Position numbers and translations under genes: made by a program. From NCBI GenBank assembly GCA_032095175.1, contig DAMCZI010000093.1, positions 1-5,381 of the forward strand: a stretch of 5,381 nt of DNA, written 5' to 3'. The notes beneath the pieces are model-generated. The model did no database searches. It was not told where the DNA came from and saw nothing but the letters and a program-made list of their open reading frames with translations. The stretch comes from DAMCZI01 sp032095175 (GTDB lineage: Bacteria; Bacillota; Clostridia; Clostridiales; Caloramatoraceae). This document shows positions 1 through 5,331 of this stretch, piece by piece (the first letter of the stretch is position 1; each line of letters starts with the position of its first letter).

Positions 1-116
1 TATTTCTTGACCTTCATGGTCTATTACAGATAAACTTGGGTAGGATGCTACGCATTATCCCTAAACTATGAATTAACGTTATAGGGGAGTGGGTTTTATG
101 CGGGGTTTTTTTGATG
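1..116. other. Upstream intergenic or gene-end sequence, no confident gene
   Basis: No gene can be supported here. On the + strand one frame is open from base 3 to a TGA at 69-71 (22 codons) and another is open from base 1 to a TAA at 31-33; either could be the tail of a gene lying to the left. On the - strand a short open frame reads off the left edge (ending ...SVIDHEGQEI), but it lies behind a stop and has no ATG, GTG or TTG. A weak hairpin is visible: 59-66 pairs with 78-86 (8 bp, one bulged A, 11-nt loop). It is not followed directly by a T-run, so I do not call it a terminator. Confidence 0.3.
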
Positions 117-122
117 TATAAT
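94..122 (+). promoter_or_regulatory. Probable promoter of the PHP phosphoesterase gene
   Basis: A perfect consensus -10 hexamer, TATAAT, lies at 117-122. Nothing close to TTGACA lies 16-18 bp upstream (94-99 reads TTTTAT), so the -35 is weak or an activator is needed. Transcription would start near 129, leaving a leader of about 23 nt that holds the ribosome binding site. The call rests mainly on the -10 box and its position. Confidence 0.4.
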
Positions 123-151
123 GGGGAGGGCGATTACAAAGGAGGGGTTTT

Positions 152-916
152 ATGTTTGACTGTCATGTGCATAGCAGCTTTTCAACAGATTGCAGAACGG
201 ATATAAAAGATATTGTTAAAAAAGGCAAGGAAAGTGATATAGGAATAACGATTACAGATCATTTGGATTTGAATTTTCCAAGACCTAATGAATTTGTATT
301 TGATTTTGATAATTATTTTAATGAATATACAAAATACAGAAGTGACAGGCTTCTTATAGGTGTGGAGATGGGCATGCAGCAATGCTGTTGCGAAGAAAAT
401 AAAAAGGCTGTTAATAAGTATCCATTTGATTGTGTTATGGGTTCAATTCATCTTATTTATGGAGAAGATGTATTTGATCAGAGTATCTATGAAGGGCGTA
501 ACAAAAAAGACATTTATGAAAGGTACTTTAAATGCATGCTTGATTGTATAAAGGACTATGATTTCATAGATAGTCTGAGCCATATAGATTATATAGCAAG
601 ATATGCACCATATGCTGATAGCGAAATATACTATGATGAGTTTTGTGATTATATTGACAGCATACTAAAGATACTTGTTGAAAGGGGACAATCTATAGAA
701 ATAAATTCAAGAAGGCTTGGAGAGAAAAAGGTCTATGAACCGCTTATAAGAATCTATAAAAGATTTTATGAACTTGGAGGAAGAACTGTCACATTAGGTT
801 CTGATTCCCACTCAACAGCTGGAATTGGAAAACACTTTGATGCAGCTTATGAAATTGCAGAGAAGTGTGGCCTTAAGGTTGTATATTATAAAGAAAGAAC
901 TCCGAAATATATATAA
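152..916 (+). CDS. PHP-domain phosphoesterase, histidinol-phosphatase (HisJ/HisK) family
   Basis: This 254-residue protein is a complete single-domain PHP metallophosphoesterase, probably cytosolic since no signal or membrane segment is visible. Family members hydrolyse phosphate monoesters at a tri-metal site; the best-known reaction is L-histidinol phosphate to L-histidinol in histidine synthesis. The ligand set is visible in order: HxH at His5/His7, Asp13, TDH with His37, GVE with Glu72, GSIH with His100, SHIDYI with His144, and GSDSH with Asp218/His220. The length fits the family (about 250-280 residues). The start is secure: AAAGGAGGGG at 138-147 sits just upstream of the ATG. No other histidine genes adjoin it, so it may be the pathway phosphatase encoded away from a his operon or a PHP enzyme with another substrate. 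It has ten cysteines, including a triplet at 78-80, which is unusual for a cytosolic enzyme. The TAA stop abuts the left arm of its terminator. Confidence 0.88.
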   Translation: MFDCHVHSSFSTDCRTDIKDIVKKGKESDIGITITDHLDLNFPRPNEFVFDFDNYFNEYTKYRSDRLLIGVEMGMQQCCCEENKKAVNKYPFDCVMGSIHLIYGEDVFDQSIYEGRNKKDIYERYFKCMLDCIKDYDFIDSLSHIDYIARYAPYADSEIYYDEFCDYIDSILKILVERGQSIEINSRRLGEKKVYEPLIRIYKRFYELGGRTVTLGSDSHSTAGIGKHFDAAYEIAEKCGLKVVYYKERTPKYI

Positions 917-938
917 GGAGCTGTTGTATACTGTATAA

Positions 939-965
939 GGCGTATTAAAGAAAATAACAAGTCAA
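939..965 (+). repeat. Left terminal inverted repeat of the palindromic element
   Basis: These 27 bases match the reverse complement of 1186-1212 exactly and recur at 5332-5358. TAA immediately precedes both left ends (936-938 and 5329-5331). Confidence 0.85.
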
Positions 966-1185
966 TATTTTGGCCTATTTTGTGTCATACTTCGTCAGTA
1001 TATATGTTGCAAAAATTCTATTACATTCCGCCCTTTCAAACATCCTAGAGTCGAACCAATTTAGCAGGGCTGTTTGAAAAGGCGGAATGTAAAGAATTTT
1101 AATGCAACATATATAGAAAGCTCAAGTTAGCCCAACTAGCTTGAGCTTTCATTTCCTCGTCTGACGCAAAATATCCTCAAAATCT

Positions 1186-1212
1186 TTGACTTGTTATTTT
1201 CTTTAATACGCC
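1186..1212 (-). repeat. Right terminal inverted repeat of the palindromic element
   Basis: This is the exact reverse complement of 939-965 and is followed by TAA at 1213-1215, matching the TAA before the left end. Confidence 0.85.
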
Positions 1213-1330
1213 TAATTTAATTTTATTCAGTATACAATAGCTCCTTTATTTTTAGTATAAAAATTGTAGAATTTTTGTTCTATTAGTAGGGAAATACTGA
1301 AATGTGTAGAATATATATAGGTACAGCATT

Positions 1331-1359
1331 TTGAAATTAGTAGATTTAGTAGTTATTAA
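1331..1359 (+). promoter_or_regulatory. Possible promoter of the first GGDEF-EAL gene
   Basis: TTGAAA at 1331-1336 (5/6 to the -35 consensus) is followed after 17 bp by TATTAA at 1354-1359 (4/6 to the -10). Transcription would start near 1366, giving a leader of about 24 nt. The spacer contains two direct TTAGTAG repeats (1337-1343 and 1346-1352), and a third lies at 1283-1289; these could be an operator or chance in AT-rich DNA. The rest of 1255-1389 holds nothing recognisable, and I see no conserved c-di-GMP riboswitch core. Confidence 0.35.
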
Positions 1360-1389
1360 GGATTTTCATATCCATGTGGAGGTGGACCC

Positions 1390-2967
1390 ATGGTAGACAA
1401 GGATAATGATGAAGAGTATCTTCATGCTTTAAGACTTAAGAAAATTAGAAGAGCCGTAGCAATATTGATAATAATAATAGTGTGTACATTAAGTCTTTCT
1501 TATTATTACATGTTTAATCGAAAAACATCTTTTAGTATCTGGTGGATTTTAGCCATAACTATATTTTTAATGGTGTTGGGAATTGTTATATCAGGAATTA
1601 TTATAAAACCAGATTCAAATCTGTTAAAAGAACATGCGGGGGCATTAAATTATTATAACCCGCTTACACGGCTGCCAAGCAGAATAGTGTTCAATGATAG
1701 ATTGGGCCAGGCTATTGCTGGAGCCAGGCATAAAAAACACCTTGTTGGAGTTATGGTGCTTGATATTGACAAGTTTAGAACAGTTAATGATTCACTTGGC
1801 AGAAACGGTGGAGATAGGCTTGTTAGAGAAATTTCCGAAAGGCTTATGCTTTGCGCTGGTGACGAAAATACTGTTGGACACCTGAGGGATGATGAATTTG
1901 CATTTGTATTCCCAAAAGTTATGAAGATACATGATTTAGCTTCCATTGCAAATGAAATTATGCAGTGTATAGCAAAGCCATTTATAATAGGAAATCAGGA
2001 TATATATATAACAGGGAGCATAGGCATAAGTATTTATCCTATAGATGGAAATGATGTTCAGTCCCTTGTAAAAAATGCCTATGAAGCTGTATCAAAAGCT
2101 AAAACCAAGGGAAGAAACAGTTATCAGTTTTATACATCCGAATTGGCATCTATGGTGGTTGAGTATACTGCAATGAAAAATGGAATTATAAAAGCCCTGC
2201 AGAGGGATGAGTTTGTTTTACACTATCAGCCTCAGGTAGATTTAGAGAGTGGAAAAATAATAGGAGCAGAGGCTCTTATAAGATGGAAGCATCCATCACT
2301 TGGTTTGATTATTCCAGGAAAGTTTTTATCAACAGCTGAGGAAACCGGTCTAATGTTTGAAATTGGTGAATGGGTTATAAGAAATGTATGTCAGCAGCTT
2401 CAGAAATGGGGAAAGGAGGACATGCCATTTCTTAAACTATCAATAAATATATCCAAATCTCAATTTGAAGATGATAAGTTTATTAGATCATTGAAAAAAA
2501 TATTAAATGAAACAGAAATTTCACCCAAATGCCTTGAACTGGATATAACAGAGGATGTATTTATAGATTTTGAAGCGGCAGTAGATAGAATAAATGAGTT
2601 AAAGGCTATGGGAGTTGGTGTTGCACTTGATGATTTTGGAACAGGCAGTTTATCCCTTAAAAATCTATTAACGCTGCCCATTGACATAGTTAAGATAGAT
2701 AAATCCTTTATAAAAGCAATTGATGGAAGTGATGATAAAAACGCTATGGCAGTTTCAATAATTTCAATAGGGCATAGTTTGAAAGCAAAGGTTTTAGCCA
2801 TAGGGGTAGAAAATCAGGACCAGCTTGTTCTATTAAAAAATAATAAGTGTGATGATATACAAGGTTATTATTTTAGTGAACCTGTATCTGTAGAAAGTTT
2901 TGAAAAACTTATTAAAGATGGTTGGTGCTTAAAGGATAATATGATTTGTAGTTCGCAGCAAAATTAA
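1390..2967 (+). CDS. Membrane GGDEF-EAL protein with both catalytic domains degenerate
   Basis: The 525-residue protein has two predicted membrane helices (about 22-42 and 49-72), a GGDEF domain (about 88-248) and an EAL domain (about 265-510), both cytoplasmic. Such proteins make or break cyclic di-GMP. Here the GGDEF signature is RDDEF (166-170), the usual DPLTGLPN start is NPLTRLPS, and the RxxD inhibitory site is absent, so cyclase activity is unlikely. The EAL domain keeps Glu294 (EALIR), Asn353, Asp414-Asp415, Lys435 and Gln491. However, the residue matching RocR Glu265 is Asp385, loop 6 reads DDFGTGSLS instead of DDFGTGYSS, and the general-base glutamate (RocR Glu352) is Ile471. I infer a catalytically weak or dead protein that may bind GTP or c-di-GMP, or pair with the neighbouring homologue. 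No sensory domain beyond the helices is seen. The start is supported by GGAGGTGG at 1378-1385. The next homologous gene follows after 115 bp. Confidence 0.9.
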   Translation: MVDKDNDEEYLHALRLKKIRRAVAILIIIIVCTLSLSYYYMFNRKTSFSIWWILAITIFLMVLGIVISGIIIKPDSNLLKEHAGALNYYNPLTRLPSRIVFNDRLGQAIAGARHKKHLVGVMVLDIDKFRTVNDSLGRNGGDRLVREISERLMLCAGDENTVGHLRDDEFAFVFPKVMKIHDLASIANEIMQCIAKPFIIGNQDIYITGSIGISIYPIDGNDVQSLVKNAYEAVSKAKTKGRNSYQFYTSELASMVVEYTAMKNGIIKALQRDEFVLHYQPQVDLESGKIIGAEALIRWKHPSLGLIIPGKFLSTAEETGLMFEIGEWVIRNVCQQLQKWGKEDMPFLKLSINISKSQFEDDKFIRSLKKILNETEISPKCLELDITEDVFIDFEAAVDRINELKAMGVGVALDDFGTGSLSLKNLLTLPIDIVKIDKSFIKAIDGSDDKNAMAVSIISIGHSLKAKVLAIGVENQDQLVLLKNNKCDDIQGYYFSEPVSVESFEKLIKDGWCLKDNMICSSQQN

Positions 2968-3082
2968 AAAACAAAAGACTATGAAGTTTATATTTTAAAT
3001 ATTATATCTAAGCCTTGAAGATAATAATAGGAATAATTTAAATTTATGTACAAATTCATTCTTTATAGGGTAGGGGATATTT
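2968..3082 (+). other. Spacer between the two GGDEF-EAL genes
   Basis: This 115-bp AT-rich spacer has no hairpin followed by a T-run. A TTGAAG at 3015-3020 could serve as a -35, but no better than a 4/6 -10 lies at a suitable distance. The simplest reading is readthrough from the upstream gene, perhaps with a weak internal promoter. Confidence 0.35.
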
Positions 3083-4639
3083 ATGAAGTTAAGGAAAGAG
3101 AAACACAAAATAAAATTAAATGGTGGTATGAGAAAGTTAAATTATACGATCTTTATAGTTAACTATTCATTAGTATGTATATCTATTATACTTGCTGCTT
3201 TTGTAGTGCATGTAGATGTAAAACTAGGTATATTGGTGTTGCTTTTAATTTTAACTCCACTTGGAATACTTTTATCAAAGATATTTATTACAAATAACCT
3301 GAAAAAAATTGAACTTGAAGAGCAATTTTTCAGAATCAATTTTTATGATCCGCTTACGGGACTACCAAATCAGATGATGTTTAGCAACTATCTCAAATCA
3401 AAAATACATAATCCTTCGGATAAAAACAAAGCTACTGCGGTTATGGCCTTAGATATTGATAATTTTAAAAATATAAATGATGTTATGGGACAGCAAGTAG
3501 GCGATATCCTCTTAAAAGAAGTATCAGAGAGAATCAAGCATTGTATAAAAAACAGAGGAATGGCAGCACGTAAAAGTGGTGATGAATTCCTTCTTATGAT
3601 TTTTGGTATATCAGATTCGGTAAATTCTATAGCATTTGCCGAGGAAATTCTAAGTACAATATCTCGTACATACACAATAAAGGGCCATGAATTTTTTATA
3701 ACAGGGAGCATCGGAATCTCCCTTTATCCCAACCATGGGTTTGATGAAGAAGAGTTAATAAAAAATGCAAATACAGCCCTTAGTTATGCAAAAGAAGCAG
3801 GAAATGGTACTTGCAGGCTTTATGATAATGAAATGAATGAAAAAGCCTTTGAAAGAATAGAGATGGAAGGAAAGCTAAAGAATGCATTGGAAAAACAAGA
3901 ATTTTTGATATATTATCAACCTCTTGTGGATATAGGTAAAAGGAAGGTAATAGGTATGGAGGCACTGTTGAGATGGAACAGCCATGAGATGGGCATGATA
4001 CCACCTTCAAAGTTTATACCAATAGCAGAAAAAACAGGACTTATAATTCCATTAGGGGAGTGGGTACTTTTCAATGCCTGTAGCCAGAATAAAAAATGGC
4101 AGGACGAGGGACTTTCTGATATGATCGTATCTGTTAACATATCCCCAAGGCAGTTTGAACAGGACAATTTTGTGGAGATGGTTGAAGGGGTATTAAAGAA
4201 AACAGGCCTTGAACCAAAGTATCTTGAACTTGAAATAACCGAGGATGTAATTAAAAATCTTGATGAAGCAGTACAAATTTTAATTAGCTTGAGAGAAAAA
4301 GGAATAAGAATTGCTCTAGATGATTTTGGAACAGGTTATTCCTCTTTAAGCTATTTAAGAAAGCTTCCAATTGATACAATTAAAATGGATAAATCCTTTG
4401 TGTGGGAAATAAATGAAGGTAATGCAGAAACTGCGATAACTACTGCTGTTATAAGTATGGGACACAATCTAAAGCTTCTTGTGCTTGCAGAGGGAGTTGA
4501 AACTGAAGAGCAATTAAAATGTCTTGAAAATTTTAAATGCGATATTATTCAGGGATATTATTTTAGCGAACCTATACCACCTGAGAAGTTTGAAAAGCTC
4601 TTTAGACAAGGAGAGTTTGTTAGGGAATGTGAAGCATAA
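3083..4639 (+). CDS. Membrane GGDEF-EAL protein, likely c-di-GMP phosphodiesterase
   Basis: The 518-residue paralogue of the preceding gene has the same layout: two membrane helices (about 22-42 and 46-70), GGDEF (about 87-250) and EAL (about 265-508). The GGDEF domain has an intact DPLTGLPN start (89-96), metal-site Asp124 and signature SGDEF (165-169), a mild departure from GGDEF; no RxxD inhibitory site is visible. The EAL domain is complete: Glu293 (EALLR), Asn352, Glu384, Glu387, Asp413-Asp414 in DDFGTGYSS, Lys434, Glu470 in AEGVE and Gln490. Their spacing matches RocR closely. The best inference is an active phosphodiesterase turning c-di-GMP into pGpG, with the GGDEF domain acting as GTP sensor or weak cyclase. 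The ribosome site is modest (TAGGGG at 3071-3076), and Met16 (3128) is an alternative start that would leave the helices intact. No terminator precedes it, so it may share a transcript with the upstream paralogue. Confidence 0.92.
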   Translation: MKLRKEKHKIKLNGGMRKLNYTIFIVNYSLVCISIILAAFVVHVDVKLGILVLLLILTPLGILLSKIFITNNLKKIELEEQFFRINFYDPLTGLPNQMMFSNYLKSKIHNPSDKNKATAVMALDIDNFKNINDVMGQQVGDILLKEVSERIKHCIKNRGMAARKSGDEFLLMIFGISDSVNSIAFAEEILSTISRTYTIKGHEFFITGSIGISLYPNHGFDEEELIKNANTALSYAKEAGNGTCRLYDNEMNEKAFERIEMEGKLKNALEKQEFLIYYQPLVDIGKRKVIGMEALLRWNSHEMGMIPPSKFIPIAEKTGLIIPLGEWVLFNACSQNKKWQDEGLSDMIVSVNISPRQFEQDNFVEMVEGVLKKTGLEPKYLELEITEDVIKNLDEAVQILISLREKGIRIALDDFGTGYSSLSYLRKLPIDTIKMDKSFVWEINEGNAETAITTAVISMGHNLKLLVLAEGVETEEQLKCLENFKCDIIQGYYFSEPIPPEKFEKLFRQGEFVRECEA

Positions 4640-4653
4640 TAAAGGAAAATTAA

Positions 4654-4745
4654 GTGCCAGGCATGCAGCAAGTGGCAAGTTGGATAACTCTTAGTATTTG
4701 TCTAGAGTTACCAAATTGCCACTTGCCATATGCTTGGTATTTTTA
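4654..4745 (+). terminator. Long intrinsic terminator after the GGDEF-EAL pair
   Basis: Arms 4654-4691 and 4704-4740 form a stem of about 37 bp with a 12-nt loop, followed by TTTTTATT from 4740. The stem has four non-Watson-Crick pairs that are all G-U in the + transcript, three mismatches and one bulged A (4684). On the - strand those four pairs would be A-C mismatches, so the fold fits the + transcript better and terminates the GGDEF-EAL genes. It may also serve the convergent DUF2680 gene that stops at 4753, since the - strand continues into a moderately T-rich stretch (4640-4653). It is far longer than a typical terminator. Confidence 0.8.
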
Positions 4746-4752
4746 TTGCGTT

Positions 4753-5226
4753 TTACTTACTTGTTTGATTCATAAAGCAATTTCCGTTTCCAAAATTTCT
4801 ACCCATTCCAGCTCCATTCATTCCACGGCCATTACCACGTCCCATGCCCATTCCATTGCCCTGACCATTGCCAGTGCAGTTTGCTATTCTTTCTTTTATC
4901 TGAGATTTTAGTGCTTCCCCTTGTTCCTTTGAAAGATAGCCATCCTTTACTCTCTCATCTATTGCTGCTGCTTTTTGATTATAAGCTTCATCTTTAAATG
5001 CATCTTCTGTAACACCCTTGGATTTTGATATGTCTAGGAATGACTTTCCACTTTCTCTAGCCTTAATAACCTCGTCAGTTGACAATCCTGTTAGTTTTGA
5101 AACAACATTTGTCATGATTTGATAACCAAATCCTCTCCCTGTCTTAGTTGTGCTGCTTGCTGCAAAGGCTGTAATACCTGTAACAAGTACAAACATACCT
5201 ATAAGTAATACAAGCTTCTTTTTCAT
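4753..5226 (-). CDS. Secreted DUF2680 (YckD-like) protein with Gly/Asn/Met-rich tail
   Basis: The 157-residue protein begins with a signal peptide: MKKK, a hydrophobic core at 5-20, and a likely cleavage after AFA (residue 22). It would be exported; no lipobox or sorting signal is seen, so it is released or loosely held. Residues about 35-115 match the DUF2680 pattern: LTGLSTDEVIKARESGKS, then a DIS..KGV stretch, then DGYLSKEQ and an amphipathic helix. The family's function is not established. The tail (119-150) is built of Gly, Asn, Met and Arg, with Met125, 127, 136 and 141, and is bracketed by Cys117 and Cys150, the only cysteines. That could suggest metal binding or a flexible linker closed by a disulfide, but this is inference. 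The start is strong: AGGAGG (5235-5240, read on -) sits 8 nt before the ATG. It is convergent with the GGDEF-EAL pair and shares their terminator region. Confidence 0.85.
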   Translation of the reverse strand: MKKKLVLLIGMFVLVTGITAFAASSTTKTGRGFGYQIMTNVVSKLTGLSTDEVIKARESGKSFLDISKSKGVTEDAFKDEAYNQKAAAIDERVKDGYLSKEQGEALKSQIKERIANCTGNGQGNGMGMGRGNGRGMNGAGMGRNFGNGNCFMNQTSK

Positions 5227-5260
5227 ATTGAAAACCTCCTTTAATATTTTGTATTTTCTA

Positions 5261-5288
5261 ATTTTAGTTTACAGTATGCATATGTAAA
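5261..5288 (-). promoter_or_regulatory. Promoter of the DUF2680 gene
   Basis: Read on the - strand, TTTACA (5288-5283, 5/6 to the -35 consensus) is followed after 16 bp by TAAAAT (5266-5261, 5/6 to the -10). Transcription would start near 5254, about 28 nt before the start codon and just upstream of the AGGAGG. Position and both boxes agree, which makes this the best promoter in the window. Confidence 0.55.
5268..5288. promoter_or_regulatory. Dyad TTTACA-N9-TGTAAA overlapping the DUF2680 promoter
   Basis: TTTACA at 5268-5273 and TGTAAA at 5283-5288 are perfect inverted repeats around a 9-nt centre that contains the palindrome TATGCATA (5275-5282). The dyad covers the -35 box and most of the spacer of the DUF2680 promoter, a typical place for a repressor site. 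I cannot name a regulator for it, and AT-rich palindromes arise by chance. Confidence 0.3.
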
Positions 5289-5331
5289 TCAAGTGTAGGT
5301 AATGTGAAGATTTGATGAAGTTGGAATATAA

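Larger units (their letters stand above)
939..1212. mobile_element. MITE-like palindromic element, complete copy (274 bp)
   Basis: The element starts GGCGTATTAAAG and ends with the exact reverse complement. The perfect terminal inverted repeat is 27 bp (939-965 and 1186-1212) and continues imperfectly to about 998 and 1151. TAA flanks both ends (936-938 and 1213-1215), a candidate target-site duplication. Inside are two hairpins: a long one with arms 999-1042 and 1071-1115 (13 bp perfect at the base, about 35 further bp with few interruptions) and a short one with arms 1116-1130 and 1136-1150 and loop CCCAA. The whole could fold as a three-way junction. No transposase or other plausible gene is present, so mobility would have to be supplied in trans. 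A 49/50 match begins at 5332, showing it is a repeat family. It could instead be a structured RNA or a BIME-like palindrome; the ends and flanking TAA favour a MITE. Confidence 0.75.
915..1254 (+). terminator. Intrinsic terminator of the PHP gene, loop split by a repeat element
   Basis: The left arm at 915-933 and the right arm at 1228-1246 are complementary over 19 bp. The single non-Watson-Crick pair (G923 with T1238) is a G-U wobble in the + transcript. The right arm runs into TTTATTTTT (1245-1253), as in an intrinsic terminator for the upstream + strand gene. The arms are now 294 bases apart because the palindromic element 939-1212 lies between them. Removing the element and one TAA leaves an ordinary hairpin with a loop of about 17 nt. 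The second element copy at 5332 lacks these arms, so they belong to the locus and not to the element. Whether termination still works depends on the inserted element folding and keeping the arms close. Confidence 0.6.

Noticed and set aside
1..58. - strand open frame ending ...SVIDHEGQEI at the left edge
   Set aside because: It follows an in-frame stop and has no usable start codon, so within the window it cannot be an intact gene start; too short to identify.
1043..1070. GAGTCGAACC in the loop of hairpin A resembles the complement of a tRNA T-arm
   Set aside because: No acceptor, D or anticodon arm can be paired around it on either strand; a short chance match.
1283..1352. Three TTAGTAG direct repeats as a possible iteron or CRISPR-like array
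   Set aside because: Seven-base AT-rich repeats with uneven spacing (54 and 9 nt); not an array, at most a weak operator candidate.
1255..1389. Possible c-di-GMP riboswitch ahead of the GGDEF-EAL gene
   Set aside because: The conserved core of class I c-di-GMP riboswitches is not visible and there is no expression-platform hairpin with a T-run; the leader predicted from the promoter is only about 24 nt.
1653..1946. Antisense open frames inside the GGDEF-EAL genes (also 2460-2801, 3388-3711, 3916-4167)
   Set aside because: They lie fully inside well-supported genes, lack ribosome sites and show no recognisable domain.
152..4639. The PHP gene and GGDEF-EAL genes as one new signalling operon
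   Set aside because: A terminator and 473 bp of non-coding DNA with an inserted element separate them; nothing in the sequence links their functions.
4654..4911. 85-codon open frame on the + strand overlapping the terminator and the DUF2680 gene
   Set aside because: It starts within the terminator stem and is antisense to a gene with a clear signal peptide, domain and ribosome site; its composition is an artefact of the Gly/Asn-rich tail.
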